Source of the DNA: Paracoccaceae bacterium
Lineage (GTDB): Bacteria > Pseudomonadota > Alphaproteobacteria > Rhodobacterales > Rhodobacteraceae
NCBI GenBank assembly: GCA_007131465.1
Contig: SLQN01000076.1
Span: 1 to 11,983 of the forward strand
DNA length: 11,983 nucleotides
Direction of reading: 5' to 3'
Of this stretch, positions 1 to 7,175 are shown piece by piece. The notes under the pieces are model-generated. The model saw only the letters and a program-made list of their open reading frames with translations. It had not been told where the DNA came from and made no database searches. The position numbers and the translations under genes were made by a program. Positions within the stretch are counted from its first letter, which is position 1, and each line of letters begins with the position of its first letter.

Positions 1-551
1 CGGGGCAGATGGTCCGCATAACGCTCCCAGTCCAGAACCGTCACGGGATGGTCCAGCGCAGCGGCCAGCGCCTCGGCCCGCGCGCGCGTCCGGTTGGAAA
101 GCCAGATTTCCCCGGCCCCGGCCTCTGCCAGCGCCACAAGCACCGCCCGCGCCGCACCGCCCGCACCCAGAACCAGCGCCGGGCCCGCGCCCGGCTGCCA
201 GTCGGGCGCTGCGCTGCGCAGGTTCTCGATAAAGCCGTAAGCATCTGTATTGTCGGCATGAATCTGCCCATCGCGGAAACTGAGCGTATTCGCCGCCCCG
301 ATCCGGCGCGCAATCGGGCTGACGTGATCGGCCAGCGCCAGCGCGGCTTCCTTGTGCGGGATGGTGACATTCGCGCCCACAAACCCCATTGCAGGCATCG
401 CCTGCAGCACGCGCGCCAGGTCCTCGGGGGCCACATGCAGCGGCACATACTGCCCGCGCAGCCCGTAAATCCGCAGCCATGTGCCGTGCAACAGGGGCGA
501 GCGGCTATGCCCGACAGGGCAGCCAATGACACCGGCCAGCGGGATTTTCAT
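1..551 (-). CDS. aroE: Shikimate dehydrogenase (NADP+), 3' end cut by window edge
   Basis: AroE reduces 3-dehydroshikimate to shikimate with NADPH in the cytosol, a step of aromatic amino acid and chorismate synthesis. Translating the minus strand from the ATG at 551-549 gives 183 residues before the window ends; the family is about 270, so roughly the last third is missing. Visible family motifs are GHSRSP (14-19, shikimate-binding serines), NVTIPHK (61-67, with catalytic Lys67), AANT (86-89), NTDAYG (101-106, with Asp103 as the catalytic partner), the glycine-rich NADP loop GAGGAAR (129-135) and SNRTRAR (152-158), which fits NADP phosphate binding. The ATG overlaps the maf stop as ATGA, so translation is probably coupled to maf. 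No frameshift is seen in the visible part. Identification is very secure; only the C-terminus is unseen. Confidence 0.96.
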   Translation of the reverse strand, partial: MKIPLAGVIGCPVGHSRSPLLHGTWLRIYGLRGQYVPLHVAPEDLARVLQAMPAMGFVGANVTIPHKEAALALADHVSPIARRIGAANTLSFRDGQIHADNTDAYGFIENLRSAAPDWQPGAGPALVLGAGGAARAVLVALAEAGAGEIWLSNRTRARAEALAAALDHPVTVLDWERYADHLP

Positions 552-1141
552 GCGTCAATCTCCCCTCTCAGCGCCAGATAGTTCAACAGTTCCAGCAGCG
601 GCAACCCAAGAATGGTGAAATAATCCCCCTGCACCTGGGCAAACAGCCGCACGCCTTCCTCCTCCAGCTTGTAGGCCCCGACAGACTCGGCCACTGCGGG
701 CCAGTTTCGCGCGAGATAGGCGTCCAGATAGGCGTCCGAGAAGCTGCGCATTGTCAGCCGGGCCACGCCGACATGCCGCCAGATCGGTTCACCCCCCTGA
801 TACAGCACCGCCGCCGAGAGAAGCTGATGCGTGCCGCCGCGCAGCGCCAGCAACTGCGCGCGGGCATCCTCCAGCGTCGCGGGTTTCTCGAAAACGGCGT
901 CGCGCAATGCCAGCACCTGATCACAGCCCAGCACCAGATCGTCGGGAAAGCGGGCCGAAACCTTGCGCGCCTTGGCTTCGGCCAGCGTATCGGCAATATC
1001 GCGCGGGCTGGCACCCTCGGCCTGTAACGCGGCGCGGATCGCCGCCTCATCTATCCGGGCGGGTGCGACCTGCGCGGCCAGCCCGGCTGCGGCCAGCATC
1101 TGCAACCGGATCGCAGAGCCGGAGGCAAGAACAAGCGGCAT
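548..1141 (-). CDS. maf: Maf-family nucleoside triphosphate pyrophosphatase (YceF-like)
   Basis: Maf proteins hydrolyse non-canonical or modified nucleoside triphosphates to monophosphates in the cytosol. The 197-residue product has LASGSAIR at 5-12 (the family SxxR signature, usually followed by R), the catalytic-loop aspartate in LGCDQV (71-76, Asp74), EKP (85-87), [11 protein letters not shown] (100-110), [12 protein letters not shown] (152-163) and a [12 protein letters not shown] tail (172-183). Gln after the catalytic Asp resembles E. coli YceF (7-methyl-GTP) more than YhdE (dTTP/UTP, Asp-Thr), so m7GTP is my inferred substrate. The frame stays open to 1207, but I chose the ATG at 1141 because the family begins directly at this motif and AGGGA lies about 8 bases upstream. 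The start codon abuts a DnaA box (1141-1149). The stop overlaps the aroE start by four bases. Confidence 0.95.
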   Translation of the reverse strand: MPLVLASGSAIRLQMLAAAGLAAQVAPARIDEAAIRAALQAEGASPRDIADTLAEAKARKVSARFPDDLVLGCDQVLALRDAVFEKPATLEDARAQLLALRGGTHQLLSAAVLYQGGEPIWRHVGVARLTMRSFSDAYLDAYLARNWPAVAESVGAYKLEEEGVRLFAQVQGDYFTILGLPLLELLNYLALRGEIDA

Positions 1142-1149
1142 GTGGATAT
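1141..1149 (-). promoter_or_regulatory. DnaA box (ATATCCACA), one mismatch, touching maf start codon
   Basis: The plus strand reads TGTGGATAT, whose complement ATATCCACA differs from the consensus TTATCCACA only at the first base. Its first plus-strand base (1141) is the A of the maf start codon on the minus strand, so the box covers the maf ribosome-approach region. It is identical in sequence to the box at 1439-1447 but in the opposite orientation. The other boxes lie to its right, so this is the left border of the candidate origin. Confidence 0.55.
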
Positions 1150-1263
1150 CCCTGTGTTCAACCCGGGCCGGGCTGGATGGACAACCCCTGCATATCCCGA
1201 CCCGCACCCGAGAGCTTGCATGTTATGCGCGGCCACGCAAGCCTCGGAGCGCAGTCATCCCCA

Positions 1264-1272
1264 TGTGGAAAG
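1264..1272 (-). promoter_or_regulatory. Weak DnaA box (CTTTCCACA), two mismatches
   Basis: The plus strand reads TGTGGAAAG, complement CTTTCCACA, two mismatches from TTATCCACA. Alone this would be chance-level. It is listed only because it falls 15 bases from another near-consensus box (1287-1295) within the candidate origin, where low-affinity DnaA sites are normal. Confidence 0.3.
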
Positions 1273-1286
1273 CACTGATCGCTCGA

Positions 1287-1295
1287 TGTGCAAAA
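1287..1295 (-). promoter_or_regulatory. DnaA box (TTTTGCACA), one mismatch
   Basis: The plus strand reads TGTGCAAAA, complement TTTTGCACA, one mismatch from the relaxed consensus TTATNCACA. It has the same orientation as the perfect box at 1405-1413 and lies just left of the first A+T-rich tract (1331-1380). Confidence 0.42.
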
Positions 1296-1330
1296 CTTCG
1301 CAGACAGACAGGCCAGAGGTTGGTTTTCCT

Positions 1331-1380
1331 GATTTGTTCCTAACTAAAATATTGATAATAAAGGAGATCATAAACTTGAT
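1331..1380. other. A+T-rich tract, candidate duplex-unwinding element
   Basis: Counting by eye gives 38 A/T of 50 bases, against strongly GC-rich flanks. It is bordered by DnaA boxes on the left (1287-1295) and right (1405-1413), the arrangement expected of a DNA unwinding element. No 13-mer repeats are obvious. The stretch also contains AAGGAG at 1361-1366, which resembles a ribosome binding site but leads only to a doubtful 40-codon frame. Confidence 0.45.
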
Positions 1381-1404
1381 GCGGCGTGCCGGATGCCCAC
1401 GCCC

Positions 1405-1413
1405 TGTGGATAA
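1405..1413 (-). promoter_or_regulatory. Perfect-consensus DnaA box (TTATCCACA)
   Basis: The plus strand reads TGTGGATAA, the exact complement of the high-affinity DnaA box TTATCCACA. It lies between the two A+T-rich tracts, and an oppositely oriented one-mismatch box starts 34 bases further on (1439). This is the strongest single argument that the spacer is oriC. Confidence 0.75.
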
Positions 1414-1438
1414 CTCTGTGCGCGAAAATCTTGTCCCC

Positions 1439-1447
1439 ATATCCACA
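1439..1447 (+). promoter_or_regulatory. DnaA box (ATATCCACA), one mismatch
   Basis: ATATCCACA on the plus strand differs from TTATCCACA only at the first base. It faces the perfect box at 1405-1413 and adjoins the second A+T-rich tract (1451-1500), so it may direct unwinding of that tract. Confidence 0.58.
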
Positions 1448-1450
1448 GCC

Positions 1451-1500
1451 CTTACTACAACAACATTTCCTTTCTTATATTCCTTTATTAAGTAAAGAAG
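1451..1500. other. Second A+T-rich tract with short inverted repeat, next to hemJ
   Basis: By eye 37 of 50 bases are A/T, with a pyrimidine-rich run on the plus strand. It contains the inverted repeat CTTTA-N5-TAAAG (1483-1497). It could be the unwinding element belonging to the box at 1439-1447, the hemJ promoter region, or both; the sequence does not decide. Confidence 0.4.
1452..1481 (+). promoter_or_regulatory. Possible sigma-70-type promoter for hemJ
   Basis: TATATT at 1476-1481 matches five of six bases of the -10 consensus. TTACTA at 1452-1457 is a weak -35 (three of six) at an 18-base spacing. Transcription would begin near 1488, giving a leader of about 35 bases before hemJ. In an A+T-rich tract such matches occur by chance, so this is tentative. 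Confidence 0.25.
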
Positions 1501-1522
1501 CAGGCGCAGCGCAGGAGACGAG

Positions 1523-1960
1523 ATGCTGGGAGAATTCTACCTCTGGATCAAGGCGGTCCATATCATGGCAGTGATAAGCTGGATGGCTGGCCTGTTCTAT
1601 CTGCCTCGGCTGTTCGTCTACCATGTCGAAGCAACCGAAGGCCCCGCGATGGCAAAAGTCTTTGGTGTGATGGAGGAAAAGCTGCTCCGGGTGATCATGA
1701 ACCCGGCCATGATCGTAGCCTGGGTCACAGGGCTGATGATGGTCTCCATACCCGGTCTGATCGCCTGGGACGCGATCTGGCCCTGGGCGAAATTCGCAGG
1801 GCTGATCGGGATGACGTGGTTTCATATGTGGTGCGCAAGGCGCAGGCGCGTTTTTGCAGCGGGCGAGAACAGCCTGACCGGGCGCAATTACCGGATGATG
1901 AACGAAGTCCCCACAGTGCTGATGGTCGTGATCGTGCTGTCGGTGATCGTGAAATTCTGA
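1523..1960 (+). CDS. hemJ: Protoporphyrinogen IX oxidase HemJ (membrane protein)
   Basis: HemJ oxidises protoporphyrinogen IX to protoporphyrin IX, the penultimate step of heme synthesis (and shared with bacteriochlorophyll synthesis), in the inner membrane. The 145-residue protein has the family length and about four hydrophobic helices (approximately 6-28, 57-80, 86-104, 128-144). Family signatures visible are KAVHIMAVISWMAGLFYLPR (10-29, with His13, a candidate heme ligand), LFVYH (30-34), WAKFAG (88-93, Lys90) and MNEVPT (126-131). AGGAG at 1513-1517 sits five bases before the ATG. The gene is first to the right of the candidate origin and 122 bases upstream of rho; hemJ-rho adjacency is common in Alphaproteobacteria. 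Older databases call this family UPF0093. The identification rests on motifs and position and is strong. Confidence 0.92.
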   Translation: MLGEFYLWIKAVHIMAVISWMAGLFYLPRLFVYHVEATEGPAMAKVFGVMEEKLLRVIMNPAMIVAWVTGLMMVSIPGLIAWDAIWPWAKFAGLIGMTWFHMWCARRRRVFAAGENSLTGRNYRMMNEVPTVLMVVIVLSVIVKF

Positions 1961-2024
1961 TGCAGATTGACTCCGTGGTGCATTTCGGCTAGCGCAGGGC
2001 AAGGCCGCACCGTCCGGTGAGAGG

Positions 2025-2040
2025 CGTTTCACGTGAAACA
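2025..2040. promoter_or_regulatory. parS: parS site 1 (ParB loading site) upstream of rho
   Basis: CGTTTCACGTGAAACA matches the conserved chromosomal parS consensus TGTTNCACGTGAAACA at all but the first position and keeps the 14-bp palindrome GTTTCACGTGAAAC (2026-2039). It lies in the hemJ-rho spacer, 43 bases before the chosen rho start and about 0.5 kb from the candidate origin. It is one of three sites with the same core in this window. Confidence 0.9.
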
Positions 2041-2082
2041 ATGACCCGAGACCCTGCATCTGGCGGGGCAACAGGAATTACC

Positions 2083-3399
2083 ATGTCCGATACAGATATC
2101 GAAGACCGCCCCGAAGTGCTCGACCCCGAGGCGACCGAGACCCTCAACCTCGCGGATCTGAAGGCCAACAGCCCGGCAGAGCTGCTGGCAATGGCCGAGG
2201 AACTGGAGATCGAGAACGCGCCGTCGATGCGCAAGGGCGAGATGATGTTCTCGATCCTGAAGGAACGCGCCGAGGAAGGCTGGATCATCTCGGGCGAGGG
2301 GGTGCTGGAAGTGTTGCAGGACGGGTTCGGCTTCCTGCGCGCGCCCGAAGCGAACTATCTGCCTGGCCCTGATGACATCTATGTCTCGCCCGATATCATC
2401 CGCCAGTATTCGCTGCGCACGGGTGACACGATTGAGGGTGTGATGCAGGCCCCGGCGGAAAATGAACGCTATTTCGCCATAACCAAGGTGACGCGGATCA
2501 ATTTCGATGACCCGGAAAAGGCCCGCCACAAGGTGCATTTCGACAACCTGACCCCGCTTTACCCCGATGAACGGCTGTGGATGGAAACTTCTGATCCGGC
2601 CACAAAGGACCGCTCGGCGCGGATCATCGACATTGTCGCGCCGCTGGGCAAGGGCCAGCGCGCGCTGATCGTGGCGCCGCCGCGCACGGGGAAAACCGTG
2701 CTGTTGCAGAATATCGCGCATAGCATCGCCATGAATCACCCCGAATGCTATCTGATCGTCCTGCTGATCGACGAACGGCCCGAAGAGGTGACGGACATGC
2801 AGCGCTCGGTCAAGGGCGAGGTGATTGCATCCACCTTTGACGAACCTGCAACGCGGCATGTGGCCGTGGCTGAAATGGTGATCGAGAAGGCCAAGCGGCT
2901 GGTCGAACACAAGCGCGATGTGGTGATCCTGCTGGATTCGATCACGCGTCTGGGCCGCGCCTTCAATACGGTCGTGCCAAGTTCCGGCAAGGTGCTGACC
3001 GGCGGTGTGGATGCGAACGCCCTGCAACGCCCCAAGCGTTTCTTCGGGGCGGCCCGGAATATCGAGGAAGGCGGCTCGCTCAGCATCATCGCGACGGCGC
3101 TGATCGACACAGGCTCGCGCATGGATGAGGTGATTTTCGAGGAATTCAAGGGCACGGGCAACTCGGAAATCGTGCTGGACCGCAAGATAGCGGACAAGCG
3201 CGTGTTCCCGGCGATGGATATTCTGAAATCAGGCACGCGGAAGGAAGACCTGCTGATCGAGAAAACCGATTTGCAGAAAACCTTTGTCCTGCGACGGATC
3301 CTGAACCCGATGGGTACGACCGACGCGATCGAGTTCCTGATCTCCAAGCTGAAGCAAACCAAGACCAACAGCGATTTCTTCGATTCGATGAATGCCTGA
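2083..3399 (+). CDS. rho: Transcription termination factor Rho
   Basis: Rho is a hexameric RNA helicase ATPase that ends transcription of untranslated RNA. The 438-residue product shows the N-terminal helical domain (about 19-66), the cold-shock-like RNA-binding fold with GFGFLR (81-86) and [16 protein letters not shown] (100-115), Walker A APPRTGKT (198-205), [13 protein letters not shown] (227-239, with the likely catalytic Glu231), Walker [10 protein letters not shown] (281-289), the Q-loop region [12 protein letters not shown] (303-314) and [12 protein letters not shown] (357-368) in the R-loop/arginine-finger zone. The frame is open from 2017, but that start would translate parS site 1. 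I chose the ATG at 2083 because AGGA (2073-2076) precedes it by six bases; 2041 is a weaker alternative. The first ~18 residues are acidic and look lineage-specific. The stop is followed one base later by the mnmE ATG. Confidence 0.97.
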   Translation: MSDTDIEDRPEVLDPEATETLNLADLKANSPAELLAMAEELEIENAPSMRKGEMMFSILKERAEEGWIISGEGVLEVLQDGFGFLRAPEANYLPGPDDIYVSPDIIRQYSLRTGDTIEGVMQAPAENERYFAITKVTRINFDDPEKARHKVHFDNLTPLYPDERLWMETSDPATKDRSARIIDIVAPLGKGQRALIVAPPRTGKTVLLQNIAHSIAMNHPECYLIVLLIDERPEEVTDMQRSVKGEVIASTFDEPATRHVAVAEMVIEKAKRLVEHKRDVVILLDSITRLGRAFNTVVPSSGKVLTGGVDANALQRPKRFFGAARNIEEGGSLSIIATALIDTGSRMDEVIFEEFKGTGNSEIVLDRKIADKRVFPAMDILKSGTRKEDLLIEKTDLQKTFVLRRILNPMGTTDAIEFLISKLKQTKTNSDFFDSMNA

Positions 3400-3400
3400 C

Positions 3401-4687
3401 ATGGACACGATTTTCGCACTGGCCTCGGCCCGTGGAAAATCGGGGGTTGCTGTGGTCAGACTGTCCGGCCCGCGCGCACATGATGTGGCCGTCACTATAT
3501 GTGGGGGTTTGCCGCCCCTCCGGCAGGCCGGTCTGCGTGTGCTGCGTGACAGCGCAGGCGAGGCGCTGGATACTGGTCTGGTGCTGGCCTTCGGGGCGGG
3601 CAGTAGCTTCACGGGCGAAGATGTTGTTGAATTCCAAGTACATGGCAGTTTGGCGACAGTTGCGGCGTTGGAATCCTGCCTGGCGCAGGACCATGGATTG
3701 CGCCTGGCCGAGCCCGGCGAATTTACCCGTCGCGCGCTGGAAAACGGGGTGATGGACTTGACGCAGGTGGAAGGGCTGAGCGACCTGCTGGAGGCCGAGA
3801 CCGAGAGCCAGCGCAGACAGGCCCTGCGCGTGCTGGATGGGGCGCTGGGGCGGCTTGTGGAGGACTGGCGGAAGCATCTGGTGAAGGCAGCAGCGCTGGT
3901 TGAAGTGTCGATTGATTTCGTCGAGGAAGATGTGGGCGATTTCGACGCGGCGATCCTGGCGGCACTGGAAACAGTGGCGGGGGGGTTGGCGAGCGAAATC
4001 GCAGGGCAGGCGGCGCGCGAAAGGATGCAGACGGGGTTCGAAGTGGCGCTTGTGGGGGCTGTGAATGCGGGCAAGTCCACGCTTCTGAACGCGCTCGCGG
4101 GGCGCGAAGCGGCGATCACCTCGGAGATTGCCGGGACGACGCGCGATGTGATCGAATTGCGCATGGATATCGATGGGTTCGCTGTGACGCTGCTGGACAC
4201 GGCGGGGTTGCGCGACACTGATGAAGTGATTGAATCTATAGGGATCAGGCGTGGGCGCGAACGGGCGTTGCAGGCGGATATCCGGGTAATCCTCTGTGAA
4301 GGGCCGGATGCACCGCCGCCCTTGCAGCCCCTGCCGGGGGATATTGTTCTGCTGGGCAAGGCCGACCTTTTTCCCGGGCACGATGACGCGGTTTCGGGGC
4401 TGTCGGGGCAGGGGCTGGACCGGCTGTTGGCGCGGATCGCGGCGGAATTGACGAGCCGTGTTGCGCGGGATGGGGTATCGGTGCGCCGACGGCATTTGCA
4501 GGCGATGCAGACGGCGGAGCGGGCGCTTTCGGAAGCGATTGAAAAACTGCGCAGCGGCGCGTATGTTCCCGAACTCGTGGCGGCGGATATCCGCGCGGCC
4601 ATGACGGCGCTGGATGCCTTGATCGGCAAGGTGGATGTTGAAGACCTGCTGGGCGATATCTTCGCGTCGTTCTGCATTGGAAAGTAG
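3401..4687 (+). CDS. mnmE: tRNA-modification GTPase MnmE (TrmE)
   Basis: With MnmG, MnmE installs the cmnm5 group on wobble U34 of tRNAs, using GTP, tetrahydrofolate-carried carbon and glycine. The 428-residue protein has the folate-binding N-domain (about 1-118, including [12 protein letters not shown] 71-82 and PGEFTRRA 105-112), the helical domain, and the inserted G domain: G1 GAVNAGKS (219-226), G2 GTTRD (245-249), G3 DTAG (266-269). The expected G4 NKxD is GKAD (319-322), an Asn-to-Gly change. The C-terminal CIGK (425-428), whose Cys is the family signature, is intact. The ATG at 3401 ([10 protein letters not shown]) fits the family N-terminus; an in-frame ATG at 3392 would add three residues and overlap rho by eight bases. 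Neither has a clear ribosome binding site, so translation is probably coupled to rho. Confidence 0.95.
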   Translation: MDTIFALASARGKSGVAVVRLSGPRAHDVAVTICGGLPPLRQAGLRVLRDSAGEALDTGLVLAFGAGSSFTGEDVVEFQVHGSLATVAALESCLAQDHGLRLAEPGEFTRRALENGVMDLTQVEGLSDLLEAETESQRRQALRVLDGALGRLVEDWRKHLVKAAALVEVSIDFVEEDVGDFDAAILAALETVAGGLASEIAGQAARERMQTGFEVALVGAVNAGKSTLLNALAGREAAITSEIAGTTRDVIELRMDIDGFAVTLLDTAGLRDTDEVIESIGIRRGRERALQADIRVILCEGPDAPPPLQPLPGDIVLLGKADLFPGHDDAVSGLSGQGLDRLLARIAAELTSRVARDGVSVRRRHLQAMQTAERALSEAIEKLRSGAYVPELVAADIRAAMTALDALIGKVDVEDLLGDIFASFCIGK

Positions 4688-4690
4688 GAG
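4686..4690 (+). promoter_or_regulatory. Ribosome binding site of mnmG, deciding its start
   Basis: AGGAG at 4686-4690 overlaps the mnmE stop codon TAG (4685-4687). It ends 8 bases before the GTG at 4699, an ideal spacing, whereas the upstream GTG at 4690 lies on top of it. The spacer between AGGAG and 4699 is the left half of parS site 2. Confidence 0.65.
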
Positions 4691-4706
4691 TGTTTCACGT
4701 GAAACA
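4691..4706. promoter_or_regulatory. parS: parS site 2 across the mnmG start codon
   Basis: TGTTTCACGTGAAACA is a perfect 16-bp parS palindrome. It begins three bases after the mnmE stop and contains the preferred mnmG start codon GTG (4699-4701). If the upstream GTG at 4690 is used instead, the site encodes FHVKH near the N-terminus. Confidence 0.95.
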
Positions 4707-6561
4707 TTACGATGTCATCATCGTTGGCGGCGGTCATGCCGGGGTCGAAGCGGCGCTTGCCTCTGCGCGCATGGGGGTTGCGACCGCGTTGGTGACATTC
4801 CGGACCGAAGATTTGGGCACGATGTCGTGCAACCCGGCCATCGGGGGCCTGGGCAAGGGCCATCTCGTACGTGAGATCGATGCGCTGGACGGGATCATGG
4901 GTCGTGCCGGGGATTATGCTGCGATCCAGTACCGGCTTCTGAACCGCTCCAAGGGGCCGGCCGTGCAGGGGCCGCGCGTGCAGGCTGATCGCAGCCGGTT
5001 TCGTCATTTCGTCGCGCAAGAGGCGCTGGCCACCGAACGGCTTGATGTGATCACCGCCGAAGTGACGGCTCTGATCTGGGAGGGCGATACAGTCGGCGGC
5101 GTCGTGTTGGCGGATGACAACCGCATCCATGCGCGCGCCGTCGTCATGACGACAGGGACATTTCTGGGCGGCAAGGTTTTCATTGGCGAGGAAAGCTTCC
5201 CCGCTGGTCGCATGGGCGATGAGGCCTCGAGTCTGCTGGCGCAGCAGTTACGCGGGCTGGGTCTGCCCATGGGACGGCTGAAAACCGGCACACCGCCACG
5301 GCTGGACGGGCGAAGCATCGACTGGGCTGCGCTGGAAACCCAGCCGGGCGATGCGCAGCCAGAATATCTGTCCTTTCTGACGCGCCAGACGCAGGCCCGG
5401 CAGGTGGCCTGCGCGATCACCCATACCAACGCGCGCACACATGACATCGTGCGCGCGAACCTGGGACGTTCGGCCATGTATGGGGGGCAGATCGAAGGCG
5501 TGGGGCCGCGTTATTGCCCGTCAATCGAAGATAAGATAACGCGCTTTGCAGACAAGGACTCGCACCAGATTTTCCTTGAGCCAGAGGGGCTTGACGACGA
5601 TACAGTCTATCCGAACGGCATCTCGACCTCGCTGCCCGCTGATGTGCAGGAGGCTTATGTCCGCAGCATTCGCGGGCTCGAAAACGTACGGATTCTGCAA
5701 CCCGGCTATGCCATCGAATACGATTATCTGGACCCTCGGGCGCTGACATCGGCCTTGCGCTTGAGGGATCTGCATGGGCTGTATCTGGCAGGGCAGATCA
5801 ACGGGACGACAGGCTATGAAGAGGCAGGCGCGCAGGGGCTGGTGGCGGGTCTGAATGCGGCTTTGTTCGCGTTGGGGCGCGAGCCGGTCAGCTTCAGCCG
5901 GTCGCAGTCCTATATCGGTGTGATGATCGATGACCTGACATTGCGCGGCGTGTCGGAGCCGTATCGCATGTTCACGTCGCGCGCGGAATACCGGCTGTCA
6001 CTGCGGGCCGATAATGCCGACCAGCGCCTGACGCCTTTGGGGGTGTCGCTGGGTTGCATCGGTGGCGTGCGGGCGGAGGCGTTCGGACAAAAAATCGCGC
6101 GGCTGGAGGATGCGAAAGCGGCGTTGCGCGGATTCAGCTTTACGCCGAAGCAACTGAACGCGGCAGGGCACAAGGTCAGTCAGGACGGCATGCGGCGCGA
6201 TGCGCTGGACTTGCTGGGTCTTCCGGGGTTTGATTTCGACGCCGTGGTGGCGCTTGCGCCCGATCTGGGCAGCATCGGCGCAGAGACCCGCGTGCAGATC
6301 GAGAAGGAAATGGTCTATCATTCCTATCTGGATCGCCAGGATGCGCAGATTCGGGCCTTGCGGGCAGATGAGGCACGGAACATTCCCGATGGGTTCGACT
6401 ATACGGCAATCAGCGGACTATCGCACGAGCTGGCCGGGAAGCTGGCGCGGGTGCGGCCCGAGACTCTGGGGCAGGCAATGCGGATTGACGGGATGACACC
6501 TGCCGCGCTGGTGCTTGTGCTGGCCCGGTTGCAGCAGGGCAAGATGCGGGCGCGGGCATGA
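4699..6561 (+). CDS. mnmG: tRNA uridine-34 cmnm5-modifying enzyme MnmG (GidA), FAD-binding
   Basis: MnmG is the FAD/NADH partner of MnmE in wobble U34 modification. The 620-residue protein matches the family length (about 620-630). Motifs are the FAD dinucleotide fold GGGHAG (10-15), [13 protein letters not shown] (42-54), GTFLGG (153-158), KTGTPPR (195-201), RYCPSIEDK (271-279, with catalytic-type Cys273), NGISTSLP (306-313), GYAIEYD (336-342), [13 protein letters not shown] (363-375) and [14 protein letters not shown] (420-433), followed by the helical C-terminal domain that binds MnmE and tRNA. I chose GTG 4699 on ribosome-binding-site spacing; GTG 4690 would add MFH before VKH. Either start lies in or beside parS site 2. 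The stop overlaps the rsmG start as ATGA. Adjacent mnmE supports a shared complex. Confidence 0.96.
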   Translation: MKHYDVIIVGGGHAGVEAALASARMGVATALVTFRTEDLGTMSCNPAIGGLGKGHLVREIDALDGIMGRAGDYAAIQYRLLNRSKGPAVQGPRVQADRSRFRHFVAQEALATERLDVITAEVTALIWEGDTVGGVVLADDNRIHARAVVMTTGTFLGGKVFIGEESFPAGRMGDEASSLLAQQLRGLGLPMGRLKTGTPPRLDGRSIDWAALETQPGDAQPEYLSFLTRQTQARQVACAITHTNARTHDIVRANLGRSAMYGGQIEGVGPRYCPSIEDKITRFADKDSHQIFLEPEGLDDDTVYPNGISTSLPADVQEAYVRSIRGLENVRILQPGYAIEYDYLDPRALTSALRLRDLHGLYLAGQINGTTGYEEAGAQGLVAGLNAALFALGREPVSFSRSQSYIGVMIDDLTLRGVSEPYRMFTSRAEYRLSLRADNADQRLTPLGVSLGCIGGVRAEAFGQKIARLEDAKAALRGFSFTPKQLNAAGHKVSQDGMRRDALDLLGLPGFDFDAVVALAPDLGSIGAETRVQIEKEMVYHSYLDRQDAQIRALRADEARNIPDGFDYTAISGLSHELAGKLARVRPETLGQAMRIDGMTPAALVLVLARLQQGKMRARA

Positions 6562-7175
6562 GCGATCTGGCCGATATCGGGGTCGATGTTTCACGTGAAA
6601 CATTGGCGAAGATGGAGGCCTTCGCGGCGTTGCTGACCCGCTGGAATGCACGGATCAACCTTGTGTCACCCTCGACTCTGCCCGACCTCTGGACACGCCA
6701 CATCCTTGATTCTGCTCAGATTTACGCGCACGCACCCCCGAATGCGCAGCATTGGGTCGATCTGGGTTCCGGCGGTGGCTTGCCTGCGATTATCTGTGCC
6801 ATCCTCGCACAGGACTCCGCGCCCGACCTTCGTTTCACCCTGATCGAGAGCGACCGCCGCAAGTGCGTGTTCCTGCACACCGCCGCCCGCGAACTGGGCG
6901 TTCCGTTGCGCATTCTGACCGAGCGCGCCGAATCCGCCCTGCCGCAGAGCGCCGATATCGTCTCGGCCCGTGCGCTTGCGCCCTTGCCGCAACTGCTTCC
7001 GCTCGTCGCCCGGCATCTGGCCCCGAAGGGCACAGCCCTGTTGCCAAAGGGCAAAAACCACGCGTCAGAGCTTGCAGCCGCCAGGGTTGACTGGCAGTTT
7101 GAAGAAAGCTCTTACCCCAGTCAGACCGACCCGTCGGCGAAACTGCTTATCTTGAAGGGAATTGCCCGTGTCTGA
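6558..7175 (+). CDS. rsmG: 16S rRNA (guanine-527-N7)-methyltransferase RsmG (GidB)
   Basis: RsmG methylates N7 of G527 (E. coli numbering) in 16S rRNA; loss gives low-level streptomycin resistance in many bacteria. The 205-residue protein has the family length and the SAM-binding loop [13 protein letters not shown] (66-78), the acidic cofactor contact in [12 protein letters not shown] (95-106), VSARALAPL (135-143) and LLPKGK (161-166). [11 protein letters not shown] (27-37) is the usual N-terminal helix signature. Codons 10-15 are built from parS site 3 and encode VSRET. The ATG overlaps the mnmG stop by four bases, and the 3' end overlaps parA by eight bases, so rsmG is locked translationally between mnmG and parA. 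The family and neighbourhood agree; I have no real alternative. Confidence 0.95.
   Translation: MSDLADIGVDVSRETLAKMEAFAALLTRWNARINLVSPSTLPDLWTRHILDSAQIYAHAPPNAQHWVDLGSGGGLPAIICAILAQDSAPDLRFTLIESDRRKCVFLHTAARELGVPLRILTERAESALPQSADIVSARALAPLPQLLPLVARHLAPKGTALLPKGKNHASELAAARVDWQFEESSYPSQTDPSAKLLILKGIARV
6587..6602. promoter_or_regulatory. parS: parS site 3 inside the rsmG coding sequence
   Basis: TGTTTCACGTGAAACA is a perfect parS palindrome. It runs from the last base of rsmG codon 10 through codon 15, so Val11-Ser12-Arg13-Glu14-Thr15 are dictated by the ParB site. It is 1.4 kb from parB and about 5.2 kb from the candidate origin. Confidence 0.95.

Larger units (their letters stand above)
1142..1522. 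other. oriC: Candidate chromosomal replication origin (oriC) in the maf-hemJ spacer
   Basis: This 381-bp spacer between divergent maf and hemJ has no convincing gene. It holds one perfect DnaA box, two one-mismatch boxes and one weak box, with a further one-mismatch box starting at its left border (1141). Two A+T-rich tracts (38/50 A+T at 1331-1380 and 37/50 at 1451-1500, counted by eye) stand out in a GC-rich chromosome and suit duplex unwinding. In other Alphaproteobacteria (Caulobacter, Rickettsia, Rhizobiales) oriC lies near hemE/maf/aroE and rho, and parAB with parS is a few kb away, as here. Genes on both sides point outward. I see no GANTC (CcrM) site and no clear CtrA site (TTAA-N7-TTAA) in the spacer. 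The origin call is an inference from position plus boxes; a GC-skew plot would settle it. Confidence 0.78.

Noticed and set aside
41..532. Closed minus-strand frame of 163 codons at the left end.
   Set aside because: It is out of frame with aroE, whose conserved motifs run through the whole stretch; its Cys/Arg/Trp-rich translation matches no family.
1376..1495. Small open frame (TTG 1376 or ATG 1379, about 38-39 residues) preceded by AAGGAG at 1361-1366.
   Set aside because: It runs through two DnaA boxes and an A+T-rich tract, its peptide shows no recognisable feature, and the ribosome site is 9 bases from a TTG or 12 from the ATG. Non-coding origin DNA explains it better.
2008..2019. Short hairpin CACCG-TC-CGGTG between hemJ and rho as an intrinsic terminator.
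   Set aside because: The stem is only 4-5 bp and no T-run follows.
3229..5130. Long minus-strand open frame of 633 codons antisense to rho, mnmE and mnmG.
   Set aside because: It is the shadow of strongly supported plus-strand genes in GC-rich DNA; its composition (Ser/Arg/Ala/Pro-rich, no motif) is that of an antisense frame.
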